In this document: positions 54,988 to 64,000 of the stretch, one piece after another
Position numbering within the stretch: position 1 is the first letter of the stretch
How the letters are laid out: each line of letters starts with the position of its first letter
Assembly (NCBI RefSeq): GCF_050624435.1
Contig: NC_134542.1
Location: 14,496,997-14,560,996, forward strand
Length of the DNA: 64,000 nucleotides
Reading direction: 5' to 3'
Source: Tenrec ecaudatus
Taxonomy: Eukaryota > Chordata > Mammalia > Afrosoricida > Tenrecidae
The notes under the pieces: generated by a model
What the model was told of the DNA's origin: nothing
The model's input: the letters and a program-made list of their open reading frames with translations, nothing else
The model's database searches: none
Program-made: the position numbers and the translations under genes

Positions 54988-55762
54988 CTTTTTTTTAAAT
55001 ATCATTTTATTAGGGGCTTGTACAACTCTTATCACCATTCATCCATTATGTCAAGCACATTTGTGCATTTGTTGCTATCATCATTTTCACAACATTTTCT
55101 CTACACTTGAACCCTTAGTATCAGCTCATTTCCCCCTCCCTCCCTACCTCAAGAACCCTGGAATATTCATAAATTATTATTAATTTTTCATGTCATACAC
55201 TGACCGATGTCTCCCTTCACCTACTCTTCTATTGTCCATCCCCCTGGGAGGGGGGTTTATATGTAGATCATTGTGATCGGTTCCCACTTTCTCCCTCCAC
55301 CTTCCCCTTCCCCTTCTGGTATGGCTACTCTTAATATCGGTCCTAAGGGTTTTATCTGTCCTGGATTCCCTATGTTTCCAGCTCTTATCTGTACCAGTGC
55401 ACATGCTCTGGTCTAGCTGAATTTGTGAGGTAGAATCGGGGCCGTGATAGTGGGGGAAGGAAGCATTAAAGAATTAGAGGAAAGTTGTATGTTATGTTTT
55501 ATCGGTGCTATACTGCGCCCTGACTGGCTTGTCTCTTCCCTATGACCCTTCTGTAAGGGGATGTCCAATTGTCTACAGATGGACTTTGGGTCTCCACTCC
55601 ACACTCCTCCTCATTCACAATGATATGATTTTTTGTTCTGGGTCTTTGATGCCTGATACCTGATCCCATCGACATCTCATGATCACGCAGGCTGGTGTGC
55701 TTCTTCCATGTGGGCTTTGTTGCTTCTCAGCTAGATGGCCGCTTGTTTATCTTTCAAGGATG
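54988..55762 (-). mobile_element. LINE-type 3' module, about 0.77 kb
   Basis: 'tatcattttattaggggctt' with T-rich lead at left, 'tctgtaccagtgcacatgct', 'cattcacaatgatatgattt' and break after 'ctagatggccgcttgtttat'. Confidence 0.8.
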
Positions 55763-56271
55763 TTGGGTGTTCTGATGTGTCATGCTGAGGCACTTCTCCT
55801 CCAACACAAGTAAGGAGGTATGAGGAGATAGGCCCAAGCTAGAGGAGTACTTTTCTCTCTTAGATGGAGATTTACGGCTTGTCAGCGCTGGATTATTAAT
55901 AATTCTACTAATAGACATGGAATGTGTGCCTAACTTCTCTGAATGGCAATAGATAACCTTAGCATAACTTAAAATGGAGCATTTCATATTTGGTAAGGGC
56001 TTGCCTTGTGTAGAAGCATCATCCCTTGCTGCTTGATTTCCCTGGCACTGGTGATGTTAGGAAGTTTTGTTAAGAGGTGCTCAACAGCGGGGTGAAACGT
56101 GAAGGGAGTGCAGCAGGACAGCAAGAGGAGAAAAATAACCCAGTCCCCCAAGGACTCCCAAAATTAGACTTCTGACTCGGGGCATAGGGCTTGGCTCTTC
56201 ATCAGACCTGATTGGAAAGCACTCATAAGGATCAGCACACAGACCTCGAACTATGTATCTTTTTTTCTTTT
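55763..56271. other. no recognisable feature
   Basis: Nothing recognised between two LINE modules of opposite orientation. Confidence 0.4.
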
Positions 56272-57680
56272 GCCCAATGTCTTTCTGTATAAGATAGGCA
56301 GCACAAACAATCCTGATGAGAAAACAACAGGACTGGTGGTCCCTGGGGGACGTGGAGAGGACCAAGTGGGGAGGGGGAGCAGGGAGCCAAACTCAGGGAT
56401 GAGGGAACAACAAGAGATCTGAAAAAATGATGTTGAGGAGGCCTGGTGGGGTTTGATCAAGTGCAGTGTATCTAAGAGGATTTACTGAGAGCCAAGTGGA
56501 GGGTGTGCATGATAGTGGAAGAGGAGGAAGGTAAAAGGCAATAGGAAGTAAAAGCTATTTATAGAGGTACAGCTAGCTATAGGTGTGCATATATTAATTT
56601 ATAATGAAAGGAATAGAGGCCAATTTACATATATTTATATGTTAAATATAAGGGTAGCAGACAGACTTTGGGCCTCTACCCAAGGCCTCCCTTAACACAA
56701 GAACACTTTGTTCTAATAACCTAGCACTCTGTGATACTCACCTTCCCAACACAAACACTAAAGACAAAATGGGTGCATAAGCAAATGTGGTAAAGAAAGT
56801 GGATGGTGCCCAGCTATCAAAAGATATTGTGTCTAGGTTCTTATAGGCTTGAAGTTAAACAAGCAGCTATCTAGCAGGAAAGCAAATAAGCCCACATGGA
56901 AGAAGCACACCAGCCTGTGTGATTATGAAGTGTCAGTGGGATCAGTTATCAGGTATCAAAAGATCCTCCCCACCTAAAAAAAAACCCAAACAATTATATC
57001 GATGTGACTGAGGGGGATTGGAGTGTAGACCTGAAGCCCATCTGTAGACAATTGGATATCCCCCCACAGAAGGGTTACAGGAAGGGATAATTCAATCAGG
57101 GTGCAGTATAGCACCAATGAAACACACATCATTCCTCTGTTTTCTGAATGCTCCACCCCCTACTCCACACTACCATGACCCAGTTCTACCTTACAAATCC
57201 AGCTAGACTGGAGTACACACATTGGTACAGATAGGAGCTCTCACCCCAAGGAATTCAGGACAGATAAAAACCCCAGGAAGAGTAGTGGGAGTAGTGTTAT
57301 CATGAGGGCAGGGGGGTGGGGGGAAGGGTGGTAAAGGGGAAGAAAGGGGGAACCCATCACAAGATTGGATATATAGCCCGAACCCCTCCGTCCCCCGGTG
57401 GATGAATAACAAGAAATGTTGGTGAAGGGAGACAATGGGCAGTATAAGACATGAAATAACAACAATAATACATAATTGATCAAGGATTCATGAGGGTGAG
57501 AGGATGTGGGTGGGGGGAGGGGGAAAGGAGAGGAGCTGATACCAGGATCTCAAGTTGAAAGAAAATGTCTTGGAAATGTTGATGGCAACGTATGTACAGG
57601 AATGTTTAATAAAATTGAATGATGGATTGTCATAAGATTTGTAAGAGCCCCCCAATAAAATGATTAATTAAAAAACCCCA
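56272..57680 (+). mobile_element. LINE-type 3' module, about 1.4 kb
   Basis: 5' break near 'tataagataggcagcacaaa', then 'ctggtggggtttgatcaagt', 'cccacatggaagaagcacac', 'ggtacagataggagctctca', G-rich tract 57307-57330, 'agagccccccaataaaatga' and A-rich end. It breaks at almost the same point as the 32022 copy. Confidence 0.82.
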
Positions 57681-58631
57681 CAAAGATACGCTCCAATCAC
57701 ATGACTTGCTTTAAGTAGCCGCCACCTTGCCTCTGCTAGGTCTCTGAAACTTGACCTCAAGCAATTGGAGGCTTACTGTGACACACGTGCTTGTCTGCCA
57801 GATGTACACACCGTCCTCTGGAAGAGCTGCAGGTGGTAAATGCCAGCCACTCTGCAGGTAGATTTTCAGCCAATCACCAATCATGCTGGTTTTAGAACTT
57901 TGCTTTCTTTCTCGTCTTCTGGGGACATGCTGCCCCCCACTGCTGCTCTCAGATGTTCTCTGGGAGAGAATTGGCAGTTCTTTCTAGACCCCACCTTTTA
58001 AGTTACAACTTTCCCTATTCTGCTGTGACACCATCTGTCTCTTCTCTATCTTCCAAAGGCTGCTGGACTCTTTCTTACTTGCTATTGTCTCCCCTCCCAT
58101 GTTCTTGGTCTTGTGGGTTTTAACCCCATCAAAAATCCTACTATGGTCATTTCAGTAGTAGTTCTGGGGGAAAGGCGAGCAAGGCTTGTGGTCAGTTCGG
58201 TGTGCTTACCTGGAAACCTTCTGATGCCTTCCCACACTGTGAGCTTCTCAAGGCAAAGCACCGCCTTGGCTTGATTATAATGGATGGGACGACGCCTCAC
58301 CCAGGAAAGAACTCGGTAAATACTGGGCACATGAAGAAATGAGTGATTTCTTGAAGGCTCCCTGAAATACAATCATTTTGAGTTCCGATGTAATTATTTG
58401 TTCTGAGATAATCGCAGGCTGATCTTGAACTGAGGGGAGGCCACTGTTGACAGTTGGGCTCGCGTGAAGGATTTTATTTGTCAGCATTAAAGACGTGTTC
58501 AAATTCATCCCTGCCTCAAAGGGCTCTCTTTCTATTTTATTCCAACAGAGTGATTTCGTCTTAGACTGCCCTTTTTGGGAAGGTGAGCTTCCTGTTGGAA
58601 GCACTGGCTGGACATACCTGGAAGCCCATTC
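57681..58631. other. no recognisable feature
   Basis: About 950 bases, unique-looking. The 270-codon minus-strand frame that begins at 59087 crosses its right end but is not credible as a gene. Confidence 0.4.
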
Positions 58632-58732
58632 CAAAGGGATGTGCAATTGCCTACAGATGGGCTTTGGGCCTCCACTCTGCACTCCCCTGCATTCACAATG
58701 ATAGGATTTTTTTGCTCTGGGTCTGGATGACC
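58632..58732 (-). mobile_element. LINE module internal fragment
   Basis: 'gatgtgcaattgcctacaga', 'tgggctttgggcctccactc' and 'cattcacaatgataggattt' match an internal part of the module. Neither end is present, so it is a remnant of an older insertion. Confidence 0.65.
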
Positions 58733-59131
58733 TCTTTATTAGCTCAGTGTCAACGTGTTCTCTGTCGTCTCTGTTTTTATATTCTAAAGCCACAGCAATG
58801 GTAAGAAATGCATATCCCTCCACTGCTGTCTGTGCCCTTGCGATGATTGGCTCCCAGGACCCTGCGATGTCAGAGCTCTGCTGCTCCGAAGGGTGTGCAG
58901 GGCTGAAATCTCCATGGGAGCAGCCAGTCAGGTGTTTCCTGCTGCACAGCCGCTCCTTCCCCTTAGAGCAGAGTCCACTTGGACTTGTTTGACACCGGAG
59001 CAAGGAGAAATCTGTGCATGAATGTTTCTTGAAGCAATGCTGTTTGCACGTTTTGTCCTGTTCTACTCTTTCATTAAAAAAAAACATAAGTGACTGTCAG
59101 CCACTCAATTGGTCTTTCTACCCACTGTGGT
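58733..59131. other. no recognisable feature
   Basis: Nothing recognised. Confidence 0.35.
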
Positions 59132-59145
59132 AAAGACAGTGCTCT

Positions 59146-59290
59146 AAAGGGCTTACCTGGAGAGCCAATGCTTTGAAAATGATGCGGGCAATGAATGTAC
59201 AGATGTGCTTTACACAATTGATGCACGTATGGATTGTGATAAGAGTTCTATGAGCCCCTAATAAAACGTTGTTTTTTGTTTTTTTTTAAA
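59146..59290 (+). mobile_element. very short LINE 3' end with target-site duplication
   Basis: 145 bases from 'aaagggcttacctggagagc' to 'gagcccctaataaaacgttg' and a mixed T/A tail. A 14-base duplication, aaaga(c/t)agtgctct, lies at 59132-59145 and 59291-59304. A clean case of extreme 5' truncation. Confidence 0.85.
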
Positions 59291-59518
59291 AAAGATAGTG
59301 CTCTCATTAAGAGAAATCAGGCCTAAGCTGTAGGTTCCTGCATCCTTCCTACTTCCCTCCTTTTCTTCCCCAGGGTCATTGCTCGGGTTAAGTAGTGTTG
59401 CTTTGAGGCTAGAGAGAAGAGAGAGAAAGCATTACTAGAGCTTCTCCCTCTGACCATGGCAGCGATGACCACTTTTGTACATTCCACCTTTCTCTTATTG
59501 CACATGTACCTAGCGTTA

Positions 59519-59735
59519 TAAGGAGCCCTGTGATGCAGGGCTTATGCTTTGGGCTGCAGTCCTCAAGGTGGGCAGTCCGAAACTACTAGCCTCTCCTCAA
59601 TTGAAAGATGGGGCTTTCTACTCCTAAAAACAGTCACACCGCCTCAAAACCGCCAAGGGCCAGTGCTACCCTGTCCTCTAAGGCGCCCCCGAGTCAGCAT
59701 CGACTCTGTGGCAGTCAGTTTGGTTTTGGGTTTTG
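59519..59735 (+). mobile_element. AfroSINE
   Basis: 'aggagccctgtgatgcaggg' head, 'atggggctttctactcctaa' middle, 'ccgagtcagcatcgactctg' tail then 'ggttttgggttttgg'. Well preserved. Confidence 0.9.
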
Positions 59736-59811
59736 GAGCGGGTGTTTTAGGAGGGGCTTCTGACACAGCCTGTGAACCCATTTGCCTGGTTACAAAGCTG
59801 TACTAAAGCAT

Positions 59812-59988
59812 CCCTGAGCCCCGGTGGCACTGTTGGGTAAACATTTGTTAGCCACAAAGCCAGCAGTTCAAACCCACCAACCACTTCGAGCAAGATGAAG
59901 GTGTCCGTGCCCATACAGATCTACATCCTTGCAAACCTTATGTAGGGCCACTTTCAGTTGGCATTGACTCAATGGATTTGTGATTTTA
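59812..59988 (+). mobile_element. AfroSINE, second subtype
   Basis: 'gagccccggtggcactgttg' head, 'cagttcaaacccaccaacca' middle, 'agttggcattgactcaatgg' tail. Confidence 0.85.
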
Positions 59989-60412
59989 GGATTGGATAGC
60001 AGTTCCTGGGAAGTGTGCGTTCTCCTTGAGGGATATAGTCTTATTTTTTGGAGATCTTTGACATTTATTTAATATTAGACTTTCAGGTCAAATGTTGCCT
60101 GATTTTTGACATTAAATTTGCTAATTTCTTCTTAAGATTAACTCTCTGTTTATAAAATCACGTGCATGAATTTTGTAAAATGCAGGTTAGCACAAAGGAG
60201 AAAAGAACATTTATAATTCTACTATTCCAAGATAACCACCATGGATAATTTCATTTATTGCCTCAAGTGGTTTTTATTGTGTGTACAAGGTACCTGACAT
60301 TGTTGATAAAACAATACAGGAACAATTGAATGTTATTATTATTTATTGCTTTGTCATAGTCCTTCATATCTAGCTGCATTATAAGACACATCCTTAAAAA
60401 TAGCCTGATTCT
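59989..60412. other. no recognisable feature
   Basis: A/T-rich. Nothing recognised. Confidence 0.4.
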
Positions 60413-60530
60413 AGTTGTCCTCACTTTCAGCAAGCAAAGTTATTAAGAAGTCTTCTTCCTCTAATCCCCATGCTGCGTTTTTCTTCGTGTCATCAGCTTC
60501 CCTGATTGTTTGCTCAGCATGCCTTTCTGA
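60413..60530 (-). mobile_element. RTE/BovB reverse-transcriptase fragment
   Basis: The minus strand reads LLAESED near 60415-60440, followed upstream by EEEDFLI and EADD, which align by eye with the RTE reverse-transcriptase core region. Only about 120 bases remain. Confidence 0.55.
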
Positions 60531-61267
60531 TGGGGAAGGAAAGTAAGTAGCACTGGTGTGGTGTGTAGAGCACGGGGGAGACCAAGTGTGGCGTGGAAGG
60601 AAATGGGGACACTCCACAAGTGGCTTGTCAACTCTGCTCATGGGCAAGGAGAAGGATAGAGGTAGGAAGTATGCGGAACCCAGCATGACCTTGGCATTAC
60701 CCTGCGGAGGACAGACAGGAGTGTGCTGTGAGGAGGAGATAGGAAGGTTGCAGAGAACCCTCGGGGCTTCTGGGAGTTTGGATATCAGGCATTTGTATTA
60801 GTACCAATCGGAAGATTCCTGGGAATTTCTTAAGAATGCCTGTATCCTTGGAAAAGGAGCAAACATGAGAATAATCTAACGAATCTAGTTTTGAAATTTG
60901 TGCATTCGGTTGGAAGTGGAGACTCCAGAGGAGCGTCTTAGCAACGGCATTGTTTGAGTGATGTATCATGTGTTCCAGGTTGCCAGGGGAAGGCCTAACA
61001 AGCTGATGGACCCAGAGGAAAGGAACATATGTGTAGAATAGATGGTATTAATGGTCTGACAGTGCTGGGGTCAGGAAAAGGTACCCGAGTACCTCCCTTT
61101 GTGGGTCCATTTACGGATTCTGGTTAAGCAGGGAGAGGGCAAACATCAGGAACCAAAGCTGCTATTGGAAGCCTTTACTGTTCATCTTCAGCTGGACGGA
61201 AAATGCCCCCTCTGGCTCAGCCTCGCAAACGAAATAGATCAGTGCTAGGCTGCTTTCGGCCCAGAAA
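60531..61267. other. no recognisable feature
   Basis: About 740 bases, unique-looking. Confidence 0.4.
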
Positions 61268-61402
61268 CTCTGGTGGTGCAGCACACTACGCCCCGAGTTC
61301 CTACCCACTTGCTCAGTGCTGTGAATCCGCCAGTTGCTTCAAGGGAGAAAGCTGAGACTGCTTCCTGTAAGCTTTCAAGTCTGGGAACCCCAAAGGGGAG
61401 CC
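61268..61402 (+). mobile_element. AfroSINE, 5' part
   Basis: 'ctctggtggtgcagcacact' head, 'gaatccgccagttgcttcaa' middle, 'gtctgggaaccccaaagggg'. Tail missing. Confidence 0.65.
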
Positions 61403-62436
61403 CGACAGCAGGGTGCTTGTTTTAAGGAGCTTTCCCTCTAAGTATGTGGGGGCACCTGGAATGTGCTTCGGAAAGCACCCAGAGGAGTTTGTATTCTCGG
61501 TCAAAGTGAGAATTTGGGGCGAGGCCCAATTTGCTCCAGGACTGTCCTAGTGGACACTGTGGGGACAAGGAGGGGTTGGGCAGGCCTGACAAGTTTGGAG
61601 TTGAGGAATCACATGGAATGTAACTAGATACCTCAGGAGGCTGGGAGTAAGCGGGGGTGGAGTCAGGTGTCCACCTGGAGAGAAAGTGGTAGGCTTAATG
61701 TAAGAAGTCAACTATGCTCAACACACGTGGCTGAGTTTTAGGGTTCTTTTGGAAATGGCTTTTTCCTGGAAGAGGCTCCCCAGTCTCTGTAGTGCTCTTT
61801 TCTTCTATGCAGCATTACTGAAAGGAGAGTCTGAATGGTAGTTTTCAAAGTCAGGTGAAGTTTGTGACATTAAGTTGAATTTCTGTTGGCTGTTGGTATA
61901 TGTTGAAAAAGCCTACTGATTCTTTTTCAGCTACTCTCAAGCGAATGCTAATCAAAAATGGTATTTGACTAACCTCTTGAAATGCCTTACTCAAATGCGC
62001 CTTGAGTGACTCAGTGGATAAATTGGATAAAATTAATTGCTGGAGGTGATGAACTCTTGTGAATCACGACAGTTCACTCAGCCAGTTCTCTCAAGGGACA
62101 TCACCAAGACGAGCGGCATAAGAGATGCTGGGACACACGCGCCCATTGCTCTTGTCACAGCCGCCTCTGACCAGCATGTGAGAGGACCAGGATCTATCTT
62201 TCAACATGGTCATGGTCTCCTGGCTTTGGACACAGTTATATTTTCTATAGGCTCTGTGGCTGTGTGTCTCTTGCGCCTGCTCATCCTTTCTCTGAATCCA
62301 TTGTCAGTGTGAAAAATTACTTATTGTCCATTGTTCTACATTGCTGCTCCGTGCTGAGGTGGAGTGACCTTTCTTTCTTTCTTTCTTTTTTTCTTTTTTA
62401 CGTTAGCAGCAGAAACTGTTTATTAACAACTATCAT
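61403..62436. other. mostly featureless, with a (TTTC)n run
   Basis: About 1 kb with no recognised repeat until a pyrimidine run of TTTC units at 62371-62398. Confidence 0.4.
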
Positions 62437-62862
62437 TTTTTAAGTCTGATGATGCCTGATCCCTTCGACACCTCGTGATCGCACAAACTGGTATGCTTCT
62501 TCCATGGGGGCTTTGATGCTTCTGAGCTAGATGGCTGCTTGTTTACCTTCGAGCCTGTAAGACCCTAGATGCTATATTTTTTGATAGCTAGGCACCATCA
62601 GCTTTCTTCACCACATTTGCTTATGCACCCACTTTGTCTTCAGCGATCATGTTGGGAAGGTGAGCATCAAGGAATGCCAGTTTAATAGAACAAAGTATTC
62701 TTGCATTGAGGAAGTACTTGAGTGGAGGCCCAATGTCCATCTGCTACTTTAGTACTAAACCTATAGATGTATGCACATAGATCTATTTCCACATCCTCAT
62801 ATATAAATACATTTTATATGTACATGCCTTGATTTAGACCTCTATAAATGCCCTTTGCTGGA
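62437..62862 (-). mobile_element. LINE module internal segment
   Basis: 'tgatgatgcctgatcccttc', 'gcttgtttaccttcgagcct', 'ccatctgctactttagtact' and 'ctctataaatgccctttgct'. It lacks the 3' terminus, so the T-rich run at 62371-62400 is not its poly(A) complement unless an internal deletion occurred. Confidence 0.75.
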
Positions 62863-63441
62863 GTAATCTTTCTTAATGGGTCTCTTCTACCCAAGTCTCG
62901 GTTCACCCTCACCAAAGGATTGGGTGTGGGACTATGCAGATAGTGTGTGTGTTCTACTAATAGAGAGAACTGACCAATTTTCATGACCACACCTGGCTAA
63001 AAGGATGAAGTGGTAGAGAAGAGAGGACCTTGGAAGAGCACATTCAAGATCTCTGTCTGAATTGGCGAAGCTGCCAAGACCAGATGCCTCACAGACAGTG
63101 GCACGGAGAGTGAGAGGAACAGCGCTGAAAGTCGGGGTACCTTCTGGCCCAAGGCTGTGGAACTGTGGGGGCATAGTGACAGGCCCACCGGGCCATGGAG
63201 ACAAAGGCCAAGGTGCCATGTGGTGGAGAGAAACTAAGAACCAGAAAGAGACTTGACTTGGATACCACATGGTTGAGAGGCTATGATTGGAGAGAGATTC
63301 AATTGTTGGCTGAGGAAATCAATGACTGGTTGCTGATTCTGACTTGTGGTAACCTATTAAGTTCCCTAATCAGTCCCTTACATGTGAGTATTGTCTGCGT
63401 GGCCATTACAATGATTTTCGAACCCAGGCACGAGAGGAACA
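62863..63441 (+). mobile_element. possible ERVL-type LTR
   Basis: About 580 bases between the LINE segment and a candidate primer-binding site. Its last bases are 'gagaggaaca', i.e. ending CA, and no SINE or LINE signature lies within. The call depends mainly on the adjoining site at 63444. The left edge is arbitrary. Confidence 0.35.
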
Positions 63442-63443
63442 AT

Positions 63444-63461
63444 TGGTATCAGAGGCTGGTG
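63444..63461 (+). other. possible retroviral primer-binding site
   Basis: 'tggtatcagaggctggtg' begins with the obligatory TGG complement of a tRNA 3' CCA. It resembles leucine-tRNA-type sites of ERVL elements and sits two bases after a CA LTR end. No gag or pol frame follows in the last 540 bases, so any provirus is decayed or continues outside the window. Confidence 0.35.
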
Positions 63462-64000
63462 AAGAAGGATGGACCATGGAGGCATTTCTGACCCCAGGAT
63501 GCTGTGCAAATTGGAAGCCAGAGGAGGTCAGAGATGGCTCTCCATTGTCCTTTATGAAAACAGACATGCGGTCCTGACATGGGTTGCAACCAAGGAGAGT
63601 AAGAAAGCAATCCACCACAGAGACTTAAAGCCTGCAGTTAATATTTTATTTACAAAACACTTTTCTCTTTTGGTTAATTTTTAAAAATTATTTAGCTTTG
63701 GTCTCCAGCGTGTGTTGCTTCCTCTGTGTTAACCCAAACATACTTGAAGGCAGTTTTGAAGTCTTTAATAAATTTTGTTGTTTGTTTCTTTGAAACCATC
63801 CTAGCACATAGACTCAATTAGGATTCTAACCCTGCTCTTCTAATACTGTGGATTGAGAAAACATAATCTCTCATCAAATAAATATGACCATTTCTGAAAA
63901 TCAGATTCGCCCTATCTCCAAGGCAACAAAGTTCTTTCTAAATGTCATAATGTTGTCTACTAGTGTGAAGCTTATAAAATTTAGCTGAAATATGAACCTC
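63462..64000. other. no recognisable feature
   Basis: A/T-rich in its second half. If the LTR call is right, the first part would be ERV leader sequence. Confidence 0.35.

Noticed and set aside
58275-59087. 270-codon minus-strand open frame
   Set aside because: It passes through a LINE-module fragment at 58632-58732 and has no recognisable domain, so it is a chance frame.

Overview
The window is mammalian nuclear DNA, intronic or intergenic for almost its whole length. It is packed with interspersed repeats of Afrotherian type. The dominant short repeat is the AfroSINE family (about 45 copies recognised by eye). Its 3' end shares the 'gtcgctatgagt' tail with the RTE/BovB LINEs that are also here. 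A very abundant LINE-type 3' module ends in 'cccaataaaatgatt' plus poly(A). One copy of the hAT transposon SPIN is intact in outline, one is broken, and two further hAT families occur. SPIN is known from tenrecs but is not a standard component of elephant-type genomes, so AfroSINE plus SPIN points to a tenrec, probably Echinops telfairi or a close relative. This is inference from repeat content; no gene confirms it.

Only one place looks like a gene: a CpG island at about 8960-9640. It holds GC boxes, a long GGA polypurine tract, and at 9401-9415 a perfect Kozak start codon followed at once by a consensus 5' splice donor (ATG then GTGAGT). I read this as a plus-strand first exon that contributes only the initiator methionine. 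No downstream exon could be recognised in the following 54 kb, so that stretch would be a long first intron. The gene is not identified.

Layout: 1-8900 upstream flank with LINE ends, AfroSINEs, RTE pieces, two LTR-like repeats and a TA-flanked MITE; 8960-9640 promoter and candidate exon 1; 9640-14230 low in repeats apart from two AfroSINEs and a retroposed mRNA tail; 14230-29100 dense AfroSINE and LINE 3' modules; 29650-38750 LTRs, three hAT elements, a 1.4 kb LINE module and a 500 bp MITE inside a SINE; 39470-41195 the 5' half of an RTE/BovB element with a decayed endonuclease; 41540-48430 comparatively repeat-poor; 48430-64000 two old L1 tails, several LINE 3' modules (one 2.2 kb with an internal duplication), SINEs and, near the right edge, an LTR followed by a possible tRNA-primer site.

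No bacterial-type operon, CRISPR array, tRNA, rRNA or other structured RNA gene was seen. I found no undescribed biological system. The most informative material is the nested-insertion record (SINE split by LINE, LTR split by hAT, SINE split by MITE), the three hAT families, and the candidate methionine-only first exon. All repeat boundaries are by eye and are good to about 5-20 bases unless target-site duplications are described.
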